DNA of 60,149 nt from Arthrobacter sp. H20 (GTDB lineage Bacteria > Actinomycetota > Actinomycetes > Actinomycetales > Micrococcaceae), in NCBI RefSeq assembly GCF_000520515.1, contig NZ_KI914752.1, forward strand, positions 2,950-63,098, read 5' to 3'. The position numbers were made by a program, and so were the translations under genes. The number at the start of each line of letters is the position of its first letter. Position 1 is the stretch's first letter. Below are positions 7,799 to 16,743 of this stretch, piece after piece. The notes below the pieces were generated by a model, which made no database searches, was not told the origin of the DNA, and saw only the letters and a program-made list of their open reading frames with translations.

Positions 7799-9160
7799 CT
7801 AGCCAAACAGGTTGACCGGCTTCACGATGTCCGCGTAAATCAAGAGCGCGCCCATCCCCATCAGAAGCACTGCAACCACATAGGTGAGTGGAAGGAGTTT
7901 AGCCATATCGAAAGGGCCAGGGTCGGGGCGGTGAACGAGCTTCGCGAACGCCCTTCGGGCTCCCTCCCACAGGGCCCCCGCGATGTGTCCGCCGTCAAGT
8001 GGCAGGAGGGGAATGAGGTTGAAGACGAACAGCGCAATATTGACGCCTCCCACCAGGCCAACCAGGGTTGCCACGCGGGATTCGATGGGAATCTCATCCA
8101 TCGCCGAGACCTCGCCAGCAATTCGACCGACGCCCACCACGCTGATGGGACCTTCCGGATCGCGCGGCGCATCAGAGAACGCTGCCTGGCCCACCTCGAC
8201 GACGCGCTGCGGCAGATTGATCACAACACCGGTCACTGCGACAACATTTTCTCCCACCGCTGGCAGTACCTCGCTGGGCGAACCCGGAACCAGTTCCTGC
8301 TGCGATCCGACCCCGATGAATCCGACGGCTTCCAGAACCTGGGTGCCGTCATCGTTGAGCATGGGACGGCCGTCGATGTCGGGCACAGGGCGTTCAGTCA
8401 ACAGGGGCGTAATGGTGGAGTTAATCGTTTCGCCGTCGCGCACATAGGTAATGGCAGTTTCTTCGCCTGCGGTGTCCCGGATCCACGCGGACAACTGGGT
8501 CCAGTCGGCGACGTCCTGACCGTCGTAGCTCACCACGCGGTCGCCGGGTTGCAGCCCGGCGTCGAACGCCGGAGCGGCGGGATCCTCGTCGGTGCACGCC
8601 GTCTGCCCGGTTGTTTCCTGCTGACTGGCCGGAACCACGCACTCGTAGACCTCGGAGACTGTAGTGGTCGCCTGGGGTGAGCCGAAGCCCATGATGAGGA
8701 TGGCGAACATGATGACACCGATGATCAGGTTCATAGTTGGCCCACCGAGCATGATGATGATGCGCTTCCAGATCGGCAGTTTGTAGAAGACCCTGCTTTC
8801 GTCGCCGGGTTGGAGCTGCTCGGCGGCAGCCTGCCGCGCATCGGTGGTGAGCTGCTGGAACATTCCCGTGCTGGATCGGCGAACAGTTGTTCCGTTGGCG
8901 GCAACGTCGTCGACTTTGGCGGGCGGGAACATCCCCACCATTGAGACGTAACCGCCCAGGGGGATGGCCTTGAACCCATACTCAGTTTCGCCGCGGCGCC
9001 GGGAGAACAGCGTTGGCCCGAATCCGATCATGTACTGGGTGACTCGAACTTTGAAGAGCTTGGCGGGGACAAGGTGCCCCACTTCGTGCAGAGCGATGGA
9101 CGCAGCAATGCCTATTGCAACGAAGAGCACTCCCAGAACGAAGAGCAGAATGGACAACAC
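7799..9160 (-). CDS. rseP: Site-2 membrane metalloprotease, RseP/Rip1 family (M50)
   Basis: 453 residues with a GTG start preceded by AAAGGA. The zinc motif HEVGHL sits in the first membrane span (ASIALHEVGHLVPAKLFKV). A PDZ domain (FDAGLQPGDRVVSYDGQDVA) is in the periplasm-facing loop. The last membrane region contains NLIPLLPLDGGHIAGALWEG, whose Asp completes zinc binding. These enzymes cut anti-sigma factors and other membrane proteins inside the bilayer. The gene follows dxr by 12 bp and is probably co-transcribed with it, the order seen in M. tuberculosis (dxr, rip1, gcpE). Confidence 0.95.
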   Translation of the reverse strand: MLSILLFVLGVLFVAIGIAASIALHEVGHLVPAKLFKVRVTQYMIGFGPTLFSRRRGETEYGFKAIPLGGYVSMVGMFPPAKVDDVAANGTTVRRSSTGMFQQLTTDARQAAAEQLQPGDESRVFYKLPIWKRIIIMLGGPTMNLIIGVIMFAILIMGFGSPQATTTVSEVYECVVPASQQETTGQTACTDEDPAAPAFDAGLQPGDRVVSYDGQDVADWTQLSAWIRDTAGEETAITYVRDGETINSTITPLLTERPVPDIDGRPMLNDDGTQVLEAVGFIGVGSQQELVPGSPSEVLPAVGENVVAVTGVVINLPQRVVEVGQAAFSDAPRDPEGPISVVGVGRIAGEVSAMDEIPIESRVATLVGLVGGVNIALFVFNLIPLLPLDGGHIAGALWEGARRAFAKLVHRPDPGPFDMAKLLPLTYVVAVLLMGMGALLIYADIVKPVNLFG

Positions 9161-9172
9161 GTTTCCTTTGGT

Positions 9173-10390
9173 TTAGCTGTACTGATCCTGCACACCACAA
9201 CGGATCCGGGCCAGTGTGCGTGCCCGCTTCTCGGCGTCGAGCACGCTGCTGAGGGTGAGTTCCCCGCCGCCATCGTGCTCGGCGGTGACGGCCTCCACCG
9301 TATCCACAATGTCAGTGAAACCTATTGCTCCGCTGTGAAAAGCCTCGACGGCCTCCTCATTGGCGGCGTTGTAGACCGCCATCGCCGTCCCTCCGCGCGC
9401 TGCGGCAGCTTTGGCGAGCCGCACGGCGGGGAAGGCTTCCTCGTCGAGGGGCTCGAACGTCCAGGTGGCCGCCGTCGTCCAGTCGCAGGGGGTTGCCGCG
9501 CCTGGGACCCGGTGTGGCCAGCCAATGCCGAGGGCAATGGGCAGGCGCATATCGGGTGGTGAGGCCTGGGCGATAGTGGACCCGTCAGTGAACTGCACCA
9601 TTGAGTGGATGATCGACTGCGGATGGACGACGACGTCGATCCGCTCCAGCGGGACGCCGAAGAGCATATGCGCCTCGATGACCTCGAGGGCTTTGTTCAC
9701 CATGGTGGCGGAGTTGGTGGTGACCATTTTTCCCATGTCCCAGGTGGGGTGGGCCAGGGCCTGCTGCGCCGTCACGTCCTGGAGTTCCCCGCGGACCTTG
9801 CCTCGGAACGGGCCGCCGGAAGCTGTCAGGATCAGCCGCTCCACCTCAGCAGCGGCGCCGGAGCGGAGGCATTGGGCGATCGCCGAGTGCTCCGAATCCA
9901 CCGGCACTACCTGGCCATCAGCCGCCGCATCCTGGACCAACCGGCCACCGACGATGAGGGATTCCTTGTTGGCGAGGGCGAGCAGATGTCCGGCCTTGAG
10001 CGCAGCGAGGGTCGGGGCGAGCCCGATGGATCCGGTGATGCCGTTGAGGACGACGTCGGCGTCGGGCCAGGCGGCAAGGTGGGTCGCAGCGTCCGGTCCA
10101 GTGAACAGCGTCGGGGAGTAGTTCTTTGCGGACGTCGCCTCGGCAGCGGCCTTGCGGATGGCATCACTGAGTTCTGCTTCAGAGCCAGTTGCCGATGCTA
10201 CTGCCTGCGCGTTGACTGCTACAGCCTGTTCGGCCAGCAGCGCCAGATCCCTGCCCCCGGCGGCGATGGCGGTGACGATGAACCGCTCGGGTGACTGGCG
10301 GATGACATCGATGGCCTGCGTTCCGATTGAACCGGTGGATCCGAGAATGACAACCCGGCGGCGTCCAGTGTCAGGGGCGGTAAATTCCAT
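9173..10390 (-). CDS. dxr: 1-deoxy-D-xylulose 5-phosphate reductoisomerase, MEP pathway
   Basis: 405 residues. Converts DXP to MEP with NADPH, the first committed isoprenoid step. Visible features are the nucleotide-binding loop ILGSTGSIGTQAIDVI, the metal/substrate motif VPVDSEHSAIAQCL, LTASGGPFRGK, and HPTWDMGKMVTTNSATMVNK with VVHPQSIIHSMVQFTDGS. A GATACT hexamer ends only 6 bases before the ATG and no Shine-Dalgarno is visible, so translation may be leaderless. A strong hairpin terminator separates it from the SDR gene upstream. Confidence 0.96.
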   Translation of the reverse strand: MEFTAPDTGRRRVVILGSTGSIGTQAIDVIRQSPERFIVTAIAAGGRDLALLAEQAVAVNAQAVASATGSEAELSDAIRKAAAEATSAKNYSPTLFTGPDAATHLAAWPDADVVLNGITGSIGLAPTLAALKAGHLLALANKESLIVGGRLVQDAAADGQVVPVDSEHSAIAQCLRSGAAAEVERLILTASGGPFRGKVRGELQDVTAQQALAHPTWDMGKMVTTNSATMVNKALEVIEAHMLFGVPLERIDVVVHPQSIIHSMVQFTDGSTIAQASPPDMRLPIALGIGWPHRVPGAATPCDWTTAATWTFEPLDEEAFPAVRLAKAAAARGGTAMAVYNAANEEAVEAFHSGAIGFTDIVDTVEAVTAEHDGGGELTLSSVLDAEKRARTLARIRCGVQDQYS

Positions 10391-10429
10391 GGTTCAAGTA
10401 TCGCGCACAGGTCCGCTACCGTGGCGCAA

Positions 10430-10491
10430 AAACGGCCCACAGGCTCAGTTCCGCCGGTGTGACCGGCAGTTTCTGAGCCCCCAGGCCGTTT
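10430..10491 (-). terminator. Triple-arm Rho-independent terminator between the SDR gene and dxr
   Basis: Three nested inverted repeats: AAACGGCC/GGCCGTTT (outer), GGCTCAG/CTGAGCC (middle) and GCCGGT/ACCGGC (inner). Read on the minus strand the outer arm ends in GGCCGTTTTTGC, giving a five-U tail. It lies 36 bp after the SDR stop codon and should isolate dxr transcription. Confidence 0.85.
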
Positions 10492-10527
10492 GTGGGAATC
10501 CGGGTGCTTAGTTACGGGAGGATCGAG

Positions 10528-11196
10528 TTACCGGCTGATCGAGGCGAGCGCGTCGGCGATCGCTTCCTCGCCGGAGATCAGCTCGATGATCTGCCGATCC
10601 CCCAGCTTGGATTCGAGCAGCGCTGCGAGCACTGCTGCAACATCCTTCCGGGGAACCGAGCCCTCGCCGGTCTTCGATGCGAGACGCACCCGACCGGTCG
10701 CTGAGTCATCGGTGAGCCCGCCGGGCCGGACGACCGTCCAGCTGAAGGACCGTGCTGCCAGGTCATCCTCTGCGGCCAGCTTCGCCTGGAGGTAGGCGTA
10801 GAAGATGTCGTCGAGACCGTCTGGGCGCTGGCCATCGCGGACCGAATCCGCACCCATCGATGAAACCTGGACAAAGCGCTTGACTCCGGCAATCTCGGCC
10901 GCGTCGGCCAGCAGTACAGAACCGCCTCGGTCGACTGTGTCTTTTCGCTCTGCGGTGCTACCCGGGCCGGACCCGGCGGCGAAGACGACAGCGTCGGCTT
11001 CGGCGAGCACCTGAGCGACCTCGTCGGCGGTGCTCGACTCAAGATCGACCACTGCTGGCGTTCCGCCGTCGTTCTCAATGTCCTTGTTGTGCTCCGGGTT
11101 GCGGATCAGTCCTACAACTTCGTGACCCTGTTGAACCAGTTGGCGGGTGAGTTCGCGGGCAATTTTTCCGTGGGCTCCTGCTATCACTGTTCTCAT
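10528..11196 (-). CDS. Atypical SDR, NAD(P)H-binding protein
   Basis: 222 residues. The N-terminus MRTVIAGAHGKIARELTRQL is a Rossmann nucleotide-binding loop of the atypical short-chain dehydrogenase type (NAD(P)H-binding, YwnB/NmrA-like). Further family segments are VVFAAGSGPGSTAERKDTVD, FVQVSSMGAD and WTVVRPGGLTDD. These proteins act as reductases or redox sensors; the classical YxxxK pair is not obvious. It is transcribed divergently from the HNH gene, sharing the intergenic region that contains the SOS-box-like palindrome, so a link to DNA damage is possible but unproven. Confidence 0.88.
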   Translation of the reverse strand: MRTVIAGAHGKIARELTRQLVQQGHEVVGLIRNPEHNKDIENDGGTPAVVDLESSTADEVAQVLAEADAVVFAAGSGPGSTAERKDTVDRGGSVLLADAAEIAGVKRFVQVSSMGADSVRDGQRPDGLDDIFYAYLQAKLAAEDDLAARSFSWTVVRPGGLTDDSATGRVRLASKTGEGSVPRKDVAAVLAALLESKLGDRQIIELISGEEAIADALASISR

Positions 11197-11261
11197 ACTG
11201 GGTTAACGGCCAGCTGACTCCCACAAATTCCCGCTGACTAAATTGAGTAAGAATCTAGCTA

Positions 11262-11284
11262 TCGAATACGTGTTCGAATATAAT
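11262..11284 (+). promoter_or_regulatory. LexA (SOS) box overlapping a TATAAT -10 for the HNH gene
   Basis: TCGAATACGTGTTCGA (11262-11277) matches the actinobacterial LexA box TCGAAC-N4-GTTCGA with one mismatch. A perfect TATAAT begins two bases later (11279-11284) and ends five bases before the ATG at 11290. No convincing -35 or Shine-Dalgarno is present, so the transcript is predicted to be leaderless, with LexA occluding the promoter. Confidence 0.75.
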
Positions 11285-11289
11285 CAGGT

Positions 11290-12720
11290 ATGGCAGTTGA
11301 ATCAGCTGAGCGGACGCACCCGGGACCGGACACGACGCCGCCCGGCAGCGGCGGAACGCCCACCACAATTCCGGTGAAGCCCGGGGTGAGCGGAGGCATC
11401 TGTATGTTCCGTGAGAAGGAGCTATCGCCGGAGCGGGCGGTTGAGACACTCACGATTCTCGAATCACTCATCGGCTGGGCTCAGGCGCAGCGGGCGAGGG
11501 TGGTCGCCGTGATCGACCAGCAGTTTCATGACGAGGCGCAGAAGCCTGAGATTCTCGATGGTCATTGCAATCCTGAGTCGGTGAGTCACTTAAGAATGCT
11601 GATGGCCGAGGGTCTTGCAGCAACTGAGGTGGGCTGCGCATTGAGGATTCCGGAACGCACTGCGAAGGCCCTGCTTCGGAACAGCATCGCTCTGTGCCAG
11701 GATTTCCCGGCCACACTTGAGGCCCTTACCTGGGGCAAGATCAACTACCCGCCGGCGTTGACCATCGTCGAGGAAGCATCGCTCCTGCCTGCTGCGGCGC
11801 GCCGGGCGTTCGAGGCTGAGTTGTTGGGCAAAGCTCCCGGCATGACACGGGCCAAGCTCTGTCGGGTTGCCCGTCGCGAATGTGAGCGGCTCCATCCCGA
11901 AACGATTCAAGACCGCCGGGCAATTGTGGTCAACGACCGGTCAGTCCAGGTAACGCCAGCCGACGATGGCATGTGCTGGCTGTCCGCCTATCTGCCGGCA
12001 CAGACAGGTATCGGCATCCACAACCGTCTCACCATGCTTGCCCGGCAGTGTCAGGGGCCCGACGAATCGCGCACACTCCCCCAGCTTCGTGCCGACGTAT
12101 TCAGCGACCTGTTGACGGGCCGGTGCGAGCTGCCTGGATATTCTGCTGGGCCGGGACCTGAATCGTCGGGCGAGTCCCAGCCTCAACGGCGATTCACGGG
12201 TCCGGACGTGCTGGTGACTATTGATGCGACTACCCTCGCCGGGCTGACCGATCATGCCGGGAATCTTGAAGGGTATGGGCCACTTGGCTTTGATGTCGCC
12301 CGCGATATTGCTGCGTTGGCTGGGTCATTCACGCCGCTTCTGATCAATGGGCAGGGCGATCTACTGGCTATTGGGCGGAAGAGAAGGCTCCCCACTCCGA
12401 TAGTCCGTCGCTGGCTTCGGGTTCGTGACGAAACCTGCCGCTTCCCCGGGTGTAGTCGTTCGGCAGCGAATTGCGAGATTGATCATGTAGTGCCTTGGGC
12501 CAAGGTTCAGGATACTCATCACACTAATCTTGCCCATCTGTGTAGGAAGCATCACCGTTTCAAAACGCTCGCCCGGTGGAATGTGGTGCAGGAGCGTCCC
12601 GGTTGGTTGAGGTGGACCTCGCCATCGGGCCTGAAGTATTCCACCTCGCCCGCTATCGATCTGGCGCCAGCGCGTTCGTCGCCGCAGCAGTTGCCACGAA
12701 ATGATCCGCCCCCGTTCTGA
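11290..12720 (+). CDS. DUF222 / HNH endonuclease domain protein (13E12-repeat type)
   Basis: 476 residues. The N-terminal two-thirds is a helical DUF222 region (ERAVETLTILESLIGWAQAQ; VSHLRMLMAEGLAATEVGCA; LPQLRADVFSDLLTG). Near the C-terminus is an HNH nuclease motif: CRFPGCSRSAANCEIDHV, then LAHLCRKHHRFKT. This architecture defines the large 13E12 family of actinobacteria, whose biological role is poorly known; several mycobacterial members are induced by DNA damage through LexA. Here the ATG follows an SOS-like box and a TATAAT by five bases. Copy number of such genes is often high, and they may have mobile origins. Confidence 0.9.
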   Translation: MAVESAERTHPGPDTTPPGSGGTPTTIPVKPGVSGGICMFREKELSPERAVETLTILESLIGWAQAQRARVVAVIDQQFHDEAQKPEILDGHCNPESVSHLRMLMAEGLAATEVGCALRIPERTAKALLRNSIALCQDFPATLEALTWGKINYPPALTIVEEASLLPAAARRAFEAELLGKAPGMTRAKLCRVARRECERLHPETIQDRRAIVVNDRSVQVTPADDGMCWLSAYLPAQTGIGIHNRLTMLARQCQGPDESRTLPQLRADVFSDLLTGRCELPGYSAGPGPESSGESQPQRRFTGPDVLVTIDATTLAGLTDHAGNLEGYGPLGFDVARDIAALAGSFTPLLINGQGDLLAIGRKRRLPTPIVRRWLRVRDETCRFPGCSRSAANCEIDHVVPWAKVQDTHHTNLAHLCRKHHRFKTLARWNVVQERPGWLRWTSPSGLKYSTSPAIDLAPARSSPQQLPRNDPPPF

Positions 12721-12767
12721 GGCGTACAGGGGCAACGCGGGGACGACCGGGCCGGGGTGGGCCGGGA

Positions 12768-13580
12768 CTAACTTTCCCCAGTTCTCGCCAACGTCTGCTC
12801 GGCGTGACGAAGAATCGGACCGTCGATCATCCGTCCCCGAAACTGGAACACTCCGCCGCTTCGCTGGGCCTCAGCAAGAATGGCGCGGGCGTAGTCGATC
12901 TCGTCCGGCCCTGGCCGGTACGCCTCACGAATCACCGTCACCTGACTCGGATGAATACATGCCTTCGAGCCGAACCCTGAGGCGACTGCGTCGCGGGATT
13001 CCGCGGCCAGCCCGCCCAGATCGGCGATATTGATGAAAACCGAATCCATCGCCGACTTGCCAGCGGCAGCGGCCGAGAGCAGCACATGGGACCGTGAGTG
13101 CAGGGCGACGTGCCGGTAGGACCCGTCGTCTGCCCTGCTCGACGACCCACCCAACGACGCCACCAGGTCCTCGGCGCCCCACATCAATGCCACCACGTTG
13201 GGTTCGGCAGCAATCGCCTGCGCATTGAGAATCCCTGAAGCGGTTTCACACAGGGCAACAACCGCGAAGGCGTTCAACCCCCACACGTTGTCAGCAGACT
13301 CCGTCTTGGCCAGCATGACCGTGCGGTAGTCGGTGTGTTTGAGCATCTCGACATCGAGCACAAAGTCAGGTGTGGAGGCAGGATTGATCCTCACGATTGT
13401 GCTGGACGGGTCGAGCCGGCTAACAGCTACAGCATCACGTGCCGCAGCCTTATCGGCCGGAGAGACTGCATCCTCGAGATCAAGGATCACCGCGTCCGCC
13501 CGCTCGGCTGCCTTGCCAAACCGCTCCGGCCGGTCGGCCGGACAGAACAGCAACGCCGGACCCATGGTGAAGGTGCTCAT
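12768..13580 (-). CDS. HpcH/HpaI-CitE family lyase, probable (R)-HMG-CoA / citramalyl-CoA lyase
   Basis: 270 residues from the ATG that overlaps the MaoC stop codon (ATGA). The CitE/HpcH barrel is evident: LLFCPADRPERFGKAAERAD, VILDLEDAVSPADKAAARD, VRINPAST, LMWGAEDLVASLGG and KACIHPSQV. The M. tuberculosis gene in the same cluster position, Rv2498c, is known as a beta-hydroxyacyl-CoA lyase acting on (R)-HMG-CoA and citramalyl-CoA. By synteny this enzyme should cleave HMG-CoA to acetyl-CoA and acetoacetate, the last carbon-carbon step of leucine breakdown. It ends the operon, 48 bp from the convergent HNH gene. Confidence 0.88.
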   Translation of the reverse strand: MSTFTMGPALLFCPADRPERFGKAAERADAVILDLEDAVSPADKAAARDAVAVSRLDPSSTIVRINPASTPDFVLDVEMLKHTDYRTVMLAKTESADNVWGLNAFAVVALCETASGILNAQAIAAEPNVVALMWGAEDLVASLGGSSSRADDGSYRHVALHSRSHVLLSAAAAGKSAMDSVFINIADLGGLAAESRDAVASGFGSKACIHPSQVTVIREAYRPGPDEIDYARAILAEAQRSGGVFQFRGRMIDGPILRHAEQTLARTGES

Positions 13581-14078
13581 GAACCTAGATGTCCTTTTTT
13601 TGTCCACATCAACACGCTCCGGGTAACTGTTGCGACGACTGTTCCGTCCTGGTTGCGGCCGGTGTGTTCCATTGTCACAATGCCCTGCCCTGGTCGTGAC
13701 CCAGATAACCGCTTCTGCGTCACGATGGTCTCGGTGTACAGCGTGTCACCGTGGAACAGCGGGTGCGGAAATCCCACGTCGGTCATCCCCAGCTGCGCCA
13801 CAATAGTCCCCTGGGTCAGCTGCGGAACCGATTGCCCGACGACTGTGGCCAACGTCAGCATCGAGTTCATCAGCCGCTGCCCAAAGGGCTGGGACTCACT
13901 CCACGCCGCGTCGAGGTGCAGGGCCTGAGTGTTCATCGTCATCGTTGTGAACAGGACATTGTCAGTTTCAGTCAGGGTGCGCCCCGGCTTGTGCGAATAG
14001 ACAACCTCGGTGTCCAGTTCCTCGAAGTAGAGGCCTCGCTGTTCGACGACGTCCCGCTGCGGATCCGGCACCGTTGCC

Positions 14079-14086
<8 letters not shown>
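13577..14086 (-). CDS. MaoC family hot-dog hydratase, probable 3-methylglutaconyl-CoA hydratase
   Basis: 169 residues from the ATG preceded by GGAG at ten bases; a longer frame to 14137 would overlap scoB. The protein has a MaoC/hot-dog fold pattern ([80 protein letters not shown]). Its M. tuberculosis counterpart Rv2499c sits beside the CitE-type lyase. It is inferred to hydrate 3-methylglutaconyl-CoA to (R)-HMG-CoA, replacing the crotonase-type LiuC used in proteobacteria. The stop overlaps the lyase start by 4 bp. Confidence 0.87.
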
Positions 14087-14732
<646 letters not shown>

Positions 14733-14735
14733 GTC

Positions 14736-15545
14736 TCAGACCGCCTTCGCAGAGTTGGTGTTGTCAGGAACTTCTGAAGACGGCGCCTGATCAGACGACA
14801 GCGAAACGGTCCGTTTCTCTATTCTCTTCTCCGGACCGGCAGCCAGCACCACCCGCTGAACAAAGATCCCGGGAATGTGGACGTGCCCGGGATCGAGTTC
14901 GCCCGGTTCGACCAGTTCCTCGACTTCGGCGATGGTGATCTTCCCGGCCTGGGCGCAGAGCGGGTTGAAGTTCATCGCTGTGGCATGAAAGACAAGATTC
15001 CCGTGCCGGTCACCCTTCCAGGCATGGACCAATGCGAAGTCGGGGTTAACCGATTCCTCAAGGACATAGTCCTGCCCGCCAAAGGAGCGGACCTCTTTGG
15101 GTGCTGACGCAACGGTGACATTGCCGGCGTCGTCGTACTTTTGCGGCAAACCGCCCTCGCTCACCTGTGTTCCGACTCCCGCTGGGGTGTAGAAGGCAGG
15201 GATCCCGGCGCCCCCGGCGCGCAGCCGCTCAGCGAGGGTACCCTGCGGCGTCAGTTCAACCTCGAGTTCGCCGGAGAGGTACTGACGCGCGAACTCCTTG
15301 TTCTCCCCGACGTAGGAGCTAATCGTGCGGCGGATCCGACCGTCAAGGAGGAGGACGCCGAGCCCCCAGTCGTCCACACCGCAGTTGTTGCTGATGGTTT
15401 CGAGGTCGGTGGTGCCCTGCTGGTGCAGCGCACCAATCAGGGCAACCGGGATTCCGCAGAGTCCAAATCCACCCACGGCCAGTGAGGCACCATCGGGGAT
15501 ATCGGCCACTGCCTCGGCAGCCGTCGCAACAACTTTGTCGATCAC
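14736..15545 (-). CDS. scoA: 3-oxoacid CoA-transferase subunit A
   Basis: 269 residues with a GTG start preceded by AAGGAG at five bases. The N-terminus IDKVVATAAEAVADIPDGAS followed by LAVGGFGLCGIPVALIGAL carries the family glycine-rich motif. SNNCGVDDWGLGVLL and SYVGENKEFARQYLSGELEV are also typical of SCOT/AtoD A subunits. The C-terminal 25 residues form a polar tail beyond the usual end. It sits between the acyl-CoA dehydrogenase and subunit B in one operon; the same pair (Rv2503c/Rv2504c) occurs in the M. tuberculosis cluster. Confidence 0.94.
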   Translation of the reverse strand: MIDKVVATAAEAVADIPDGASLAVGGFGLCGIPVALIGALHQQGTTDLETISNNCGVDDWGLGVLLLDGRIRRTISSYVGENKEFARQYLSGELEVELTPQGTLAERLRAGGAGIPAFYTPAGVGTQVSEGGLPQKYDDAGNVTVASAPKEVRSFGGQDYVLEESVNPDFALVHAWKGDRHGNLVFHATAMNFNPLCAQAGKITIAEVEELVEPGELDPGHVHIPGIFVQRVVLAAGPEKRIEKRTVSLSSDQAPSSEVPDNTNSAKAV

Positions 15546-15579
15546 TGTAACTCCTTAGGTACTGGCGTTGGGTGTGCTG

Positions 15580-16740
15580 CTAGAGACCGAGCTCGCGGGC
15601 GATCAGCATCAGCTGAACCTCGGTAGTACCCTCACCCACTTCGAGAATCTTCGAGTCACGGTAGTGGCGGGACACTGCGAACTCGTTGATAAACCCGTAG
15701 CCACCGAAGATCTGGGTGGCGTCGCGGGCGTTATCCATTGCAGCTTCACCAGCAACCAGCTTAGCGATCGAAGCCTGAGTCTTGAACGGTTTCCCGGCGA
15801 GCATGCGGGCGGCAGCGTCGTAATAGGCCAGCCGCGCGGTGTGGGCGCGCGCCTGCATTCGCGCGATCTTGAACTGGATCGCCTGGAAGGACCCGATATT
15901 GGTGCCGAAGGCCTGGCGCTCCTTGGCGTACTTGATCGACTCTTCGACACACCCCTGGGCAGCACCCGTGGCCAGGGCAGCGATGGCGATGCGGCCCTCG
16001 TCGAGGATCTGCAGGAAGTTTGCGTACCCACGGCCCCGGGCACCAAGGAGGTGGTCTTCGGGGACGCGGACGTCAGTCAGGGTGAGTGGGTGGGTGTCGG
16101 AAGCGTTCCAGCCCACCTTGTTGTAGGCTTTCTCCGCCTTGAACCCTGGTGTGTTGGTCGGGACGAGGACAGTTGAAATTTCCTTCTTCACCGACCCGTC
16201 ATCGCGGGTGGTGGTGTCGGTGACTGCGGTGACGGTGACCAGACGGGTGATGTCGGTGCCAGAGTTGGTGATGAACTCCTTGGTGCCGTTGATAACCCAT
16301 TCGCCGTTCACGAGTTTTGCGGTCGTCTTGGTGCCTGAGGCATCCGAACCGGCCTCCGACTCGGTCAGCCCGAAGCCGCCGAGTGCCTTGCCGCTGGCCA
16401 GCAGGGGAAGCCACTGACGCTTCTGTTCCTCGGTGCCGAACCGGTAGACCGGCATCGCACCCAGCGAAACCCCTGCTTCAAGGGTGATCGCCACTGACTG
16501 GTCGACCCGCGCCAACTGTTCAATGGCGAGGCACAGGGCAAAGTAGTCGCCGCCCATTCCGCCGTATTCCTCGGGGAAGGGCAGCCCGAACAGTCCCATC
16601 TCAGCCATCTGGTCCACCACGGCGTAGGGGAAGCTGTGCTCCTCATCATGCTTGGCTGACACTGGCGCGACCACCTCGTCGGCGAATTCCCTGACTGTGT
16701 CTACCAGATCCTGGTATTCCTCGCTGAGTTCAAAGTTCAT
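15580..16740 (-). CDS. Acyl-CoA dehydrogenase, probable isovaleryl-/branched-chain acyl-CoA dehydrogenase
   Basis: 386 residues, the normal family length. FAD-dependent alpha,beta-oxidation of an acyl-CoA. Markers are MGLFGLPFPEEYGGMGGDYF, GFGLTESEAGSDASGTKTTA, GTKEFITNSGTDI and RQAFGTNIGSFQAIQFKIA. Operon position between the carboxylase and SCOT suggests isovaleryl-CoA as substrate. However, the C-terminal motif is VGEGTTEVQ, with Glu where short- and medium-chain enzymes keep their catalytic base; classical isovaleryl-CoA dehydrogenases have a small residue there. A broader branched-chain role is therefore possible. It begins three bases after the carboxylase alpha gene. Confidence 0.92.
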   Translation of the reverse strand: MNFELSEEYQDLVDTVREFADEVVAPVSAKHDEEHSFPYAVVDQMAEMGLFGLPFPEEYGGMGGDYFALCLAIEQLARVDQSVAITLEAGVSLGAMPVYRFGTEEQKRQWLPLLASGKALGGFGLTESEAGSDASGTKTTAKLVNGEWVINGTKEFITNSGTDITRLVTVTAVTDTTTRDDGSVKKEISTVLVPTNTPGFKAEKAYNKVGWNASDTHPLTLTDVRVPEDHLLGARGRGYANFLQILDEGRIAIAALATGAAQGCVEESIKYAKERQAFGTNIGSFQAIQFKIARMQARAHTARLAYYDAAARMLAGKPFKTQASIAKLVAGEAAMDNARDATQIFGGYGFINEFAVSRHYRDSKILEVGEGTTEVQLMLIARELGL

Positions 16741-16743
16741 AAC

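Noticed and set aside
7301-8680. Long plus-strand open frame (459 codons)
   Set aside because: Antisense to the SatD-HTH and rseP genes, both of which have strong family matches. The translation is Arg/His/Gly-rich without domain pattern, as expected for a shadow frame in GC-rich DNA.
11290-12720. Mobile intron or homing endonuclease from the HNH motif
   Set aside because: The DUF222 architecture is the free-standing 13E12 type; there is no split host gene or intron structure around it.
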